From positions 3,990-67,989 of the forward strand of contig JAYVZE010000161.1 in NCBI GenBank assembly GCA_043783625.1: 64,000 nt of DNA, given 5' to 3'. The position numbers and the translations under genes were made by a program. This stretch comes from JAFDVL01 sp043783625. GTDB taxonomy: Bacteria; Acidobacteriota; Blastocatellia; RBC074. The notes below the pieces were generated by a model that did not search any database, was not told where the DNA came from, and was given only the letters and a program-made list of their open reading frames with translations. This document shows, in pieces, positions 62,365 to 64,000 of the stretch; the stretch's first letter is position 1, and each line of letters begins with the position of its first letter.

Positions 62365-63603
62365 ATGTCCAAAAACTTTTGTCTCTGCATCATCGCAGCA
62401 GCCTTTCTTTTTACCAATCCCATGGCGCAAACAAATCATTTTTCGCAAACGCTCACCAGCGTCGAACGCAATATTCACCTCGATACCTGGCAAATTTCCA
62501 ATCGTGATTTCAAGGACGAACGTTCCTGGTCAGTCCAGAAATATACGCTGCACGGCGGCAAGCAGGAAGGTGTAGACCTGATCGTCGTCAATAACGGCAA
62601 GCTCACATTTTCAGTCATCCCGACACGCGGCATGGGCATCGCTAAAGTTGTCATGGGAGATGTGACGCTGGGCTGGAATTCTCCGGTCAAAGAAATTGTG
62701 CATCCGAGTTTTATCAATTTGCAAAGTCGCGGCGGGTTGGGCTGGCTGGAAGGCTTCAACGAAATGATGGTGCGTTGCGGGCTGGAATGGGCCGGGCATC
62801 CGGGCAAAGACAAATTCATTAACAACACCGGCGACGAAGCCGAAATGGATTTGACTGTCCACGGAAAAATCGGGAATACGCCTGCCTCCGAAGTCGAAGT
62901 AATTATTGACAGCGCTCATCGGATTCGCCTTCGCGGGCGCGTCGATGAGCGCATGTTTTACGGCCCGAAATTAGAACTGTGGACAGAAATTTCTACGGAG
63001 CCGATGAGCAGCAGTTTTCGCATTGAAGACACGATCAAAAATTACAGCGCGTACGAATCGGAATTCCAGATTATTTATCACGCCAACTACGGCCCGCCGC
63101 TGCTTGAGAAAGGATCGCAATTTGTCGCCGCTGTGAAGGAAATTCGTCCTTTCAATGCGCATGCCGCGAAAAGCCTGAATCAATACGCTGATTATGCTAC
63201 GCCGACGAAAGGTTTTATTGAGCAGGTGTATGGAGTGATTCCCTACGCAGATCAGCAAAATTATACGTCAGTGATGTTGCATAATCCGGCAGCCGACAAA
63301 GCTGTAATGATGAGTTACGACACTTCGACTTTGCCGTATTTTACGCTCTGGAAAAATACCAGTGCCATCGAAGAAGGCTACGTCACAGGGCTGGAGCCGG
63401 CGACTGGTTTCCCGTCGAATCGGAGCATTGAGCGCAAAGCCGGACGCGTCCCGAAATTAAAGCCAGATGAATCACGAAAATTCACACTGGAAGTTTCCCT
63501 CCTGAATTCCAAAGAACAAGTGCAGCAAGGCAAAGCAAAAATTGCGGCATTGCAGGCAGGGAAGCCGACGAAATTTAATCCTGAACTGATTCGACCGGAA
63601 TAA
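62365..63603 (+). CDS. Secreted DUF4432 (aldose-1-epimerase-like) protein
   Basis: 412 residues with a signal peptide at about 1-21. The DUF4432 fold is in the galactose-mutarotase-like superfamily: FSVIPTRGMGIAKVVMGDVTLGWNSPVKEIVHPSF near residue 75, GLGWLEGFNEMMVRCGLEWAGHPG near 125, and the C-terminal TLPYFTLWKNTSAIEEGYVTGLEPATGFPSNRSIE. Such proteins bind or epimerise sugars. The histidines of true mutarotases are not obvious, so activity is uncertain. The stop is one base before an inverted repeat. Confidence 0.87.
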   Translation: MSKNFCLCIIAAAFLFTNPMAQTNHFSQTLTSVERNIHLDTWQISNRDFKDERSWSVQKYTLHGGKQEGVDLIVVNNGKLTFSVIPTRGMGIAKVVMGDVTLGWNSPVKEIVHPSFINLQSRGGLGWLEGFNEMMVRCGLEWAGHPGKDKFINNTGDEAEMDLTVHGKIGNTPASEVEVIIDSAHRIRLRGRVDERMFYGPKLELWTEISTEPMSSSFRIEDTIKNYSAYESEFQIIYHANYGPPLLEKGSQFVAAVKEIRPFNAHAAKSLNQYADYATPTKGFIEQVYGVIPYADQQNYTSVMLHNPAADKAVMMSYDTSTLPYFTLWKNTSAIEEGYVTGLEPATGFPSNRSIERKAGRVPKLKPDESRKFTLEVSLLNSKEQVQQGKAKIAALQAGKPTKFNPELIRPE

Positions 63604-63604
63604 G

Positions 63605-63756
63605 CACTGGGTGCGCAGGCATCCTGCCTGCCCCGAGCGCGTGCAACGCCGCTCGCAGACGTGGCAAGGAATCTTTTTTCTTTAGCGTGCTTGGTCGCCA
63701 ATATGCTTCCATCACTGCGCTTGCAAGCAGCAGGCAAGATGCCTGCGCTCCCAGTG
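63605..63756. terminator. Long inverted repeat with conserved core (copy 2)
   Basis: Arms 63605-63631 and 63730-63756 match at 25 of 27 bases. The interior at 63634-63670 resembles that of 61470-61626. It lies between the convergent DUF4432 gene and the gene entering from the right edge. Confidence 0.82.
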
Positions 63757-63870
63757 TTCCTCCACGTTTGGTAGCTTCGGGTTTTGAATTTAAATACTCA
63801 GGATTCAGCCCAGCTTTAACCGAAATTATCATCGCGTCCCGAATGAGTAACAAGTCAGCAACTTAATCAG

Positions 63871-64000
63871 CTAATGGTCATACCAGCCCTTGACGAACCA
63901 GATTTTACTCACCATAATTCGCATATCAAAAAGTAAACAAAGAGTTGGAATTCCGAAGGTTTTTGTTTCTAACTTCGGAGTTAGTCCTCTCACTTCAAAC
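63871..64000 (-). CDS. C-terminal part of an unidentified protein (gene runs off the right edge)
   Basis: An open frame from the right edge reads, on the minus strand, 42 codons to TAG 63873-63871. The peptide includes TKTFGIPTLCLLFDMRIM and ends KIWFVKGWYDH. Amino-acid use looks protein-like, but the segment is too short for a family call. A random open frame of 42 codons is possible, hence the low confidence. Confidence 0.35.
   Translation of the reverse strand, partial: FEVRGLTPKLETKTFGIPTLCLLFDMRIMVSKIWFVKGWYDH

Overview
The window looks like chromosome from an Acidobacteriota bacterium, most likely of the Blastocatellia type. This is inferred from gene content, because there is no rRNA marker here. 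The signs are an ECF sigma factor coupled to a serine/threonine kinase with a WD40 tail, PSCyt1-DUF1549-DUF1553 plus DUF1501 cassettes, FG-GAP/VCBS secreted proteins, exported quinoprotein dehydrogenases, and moderate GC with clear Shine-Dalgarno sites. I saw no tRNA, rRNA, CRISPR array, transposase or integrase.

Layout. 1-8 kb: the tail of an unknown gene, a cytochrome c-PQQ dehydrogenase, a DUF1549/DUF1553 protein and a DUF1501 protein. 8-11.6 kb: a second DUF1549/DUF1553 copy broken by one missing G, with a GNAT acetyltransferase overlapping its end. 11.8-20 kb: a probable operon of three exported cysteine-peptidase-like proteins, namely papain-fold plus DUF4384 and then two tandem WD40-caspase paralogues. 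20-28 kb: an AraD1-type fumarylacetoacetase-fold protein, a parallel beta-helix protein, a PQQ dehydrogenase, a Tat-tagged 2-hydroxyacid dehydrogenase, and a choline-type sodium symporter with a 59-residue membrane companion. 28-40 kb: two large secreted proteins, then the sigma factor and kinase pair. 40-50 kb: a PEGA protein, nagA, DinB, a degenerate NRPS-like protein divergent from a hydrolase, a MoxR/ChlI-like ATPase and a second hydrolase. 50-56 kb: PHP, SUMF1-fold, Gfo/Idh, macro-domain and 1-Cys peroxiredoxin genes. The peroxiredoxin is preceded by a previously uncalled Cys-rich leader ORF. 56-64 kb: fasciclin, a molybdenum oxidoreductase with cytochrome b, an mgtE cluster with small membrane proteins, a DUF4440-like protein, a DUF4432 protein and an incomplete gene at the right edge.

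The most striking structure is a dense set of inverted repeats. All seven convergent gene junctions contain one. In at least three places the arm supplies stop codons or the end of a protein. One perfect 33-bp inverted repeat lies inside a gene and encodes part of its signal peptide. Other short repeats are inserted in frame within proteins. Four genes below 60 codons were found by reading gaps by eye (26254-26433, 56054-56128, 58605-58769, 60775-60951).
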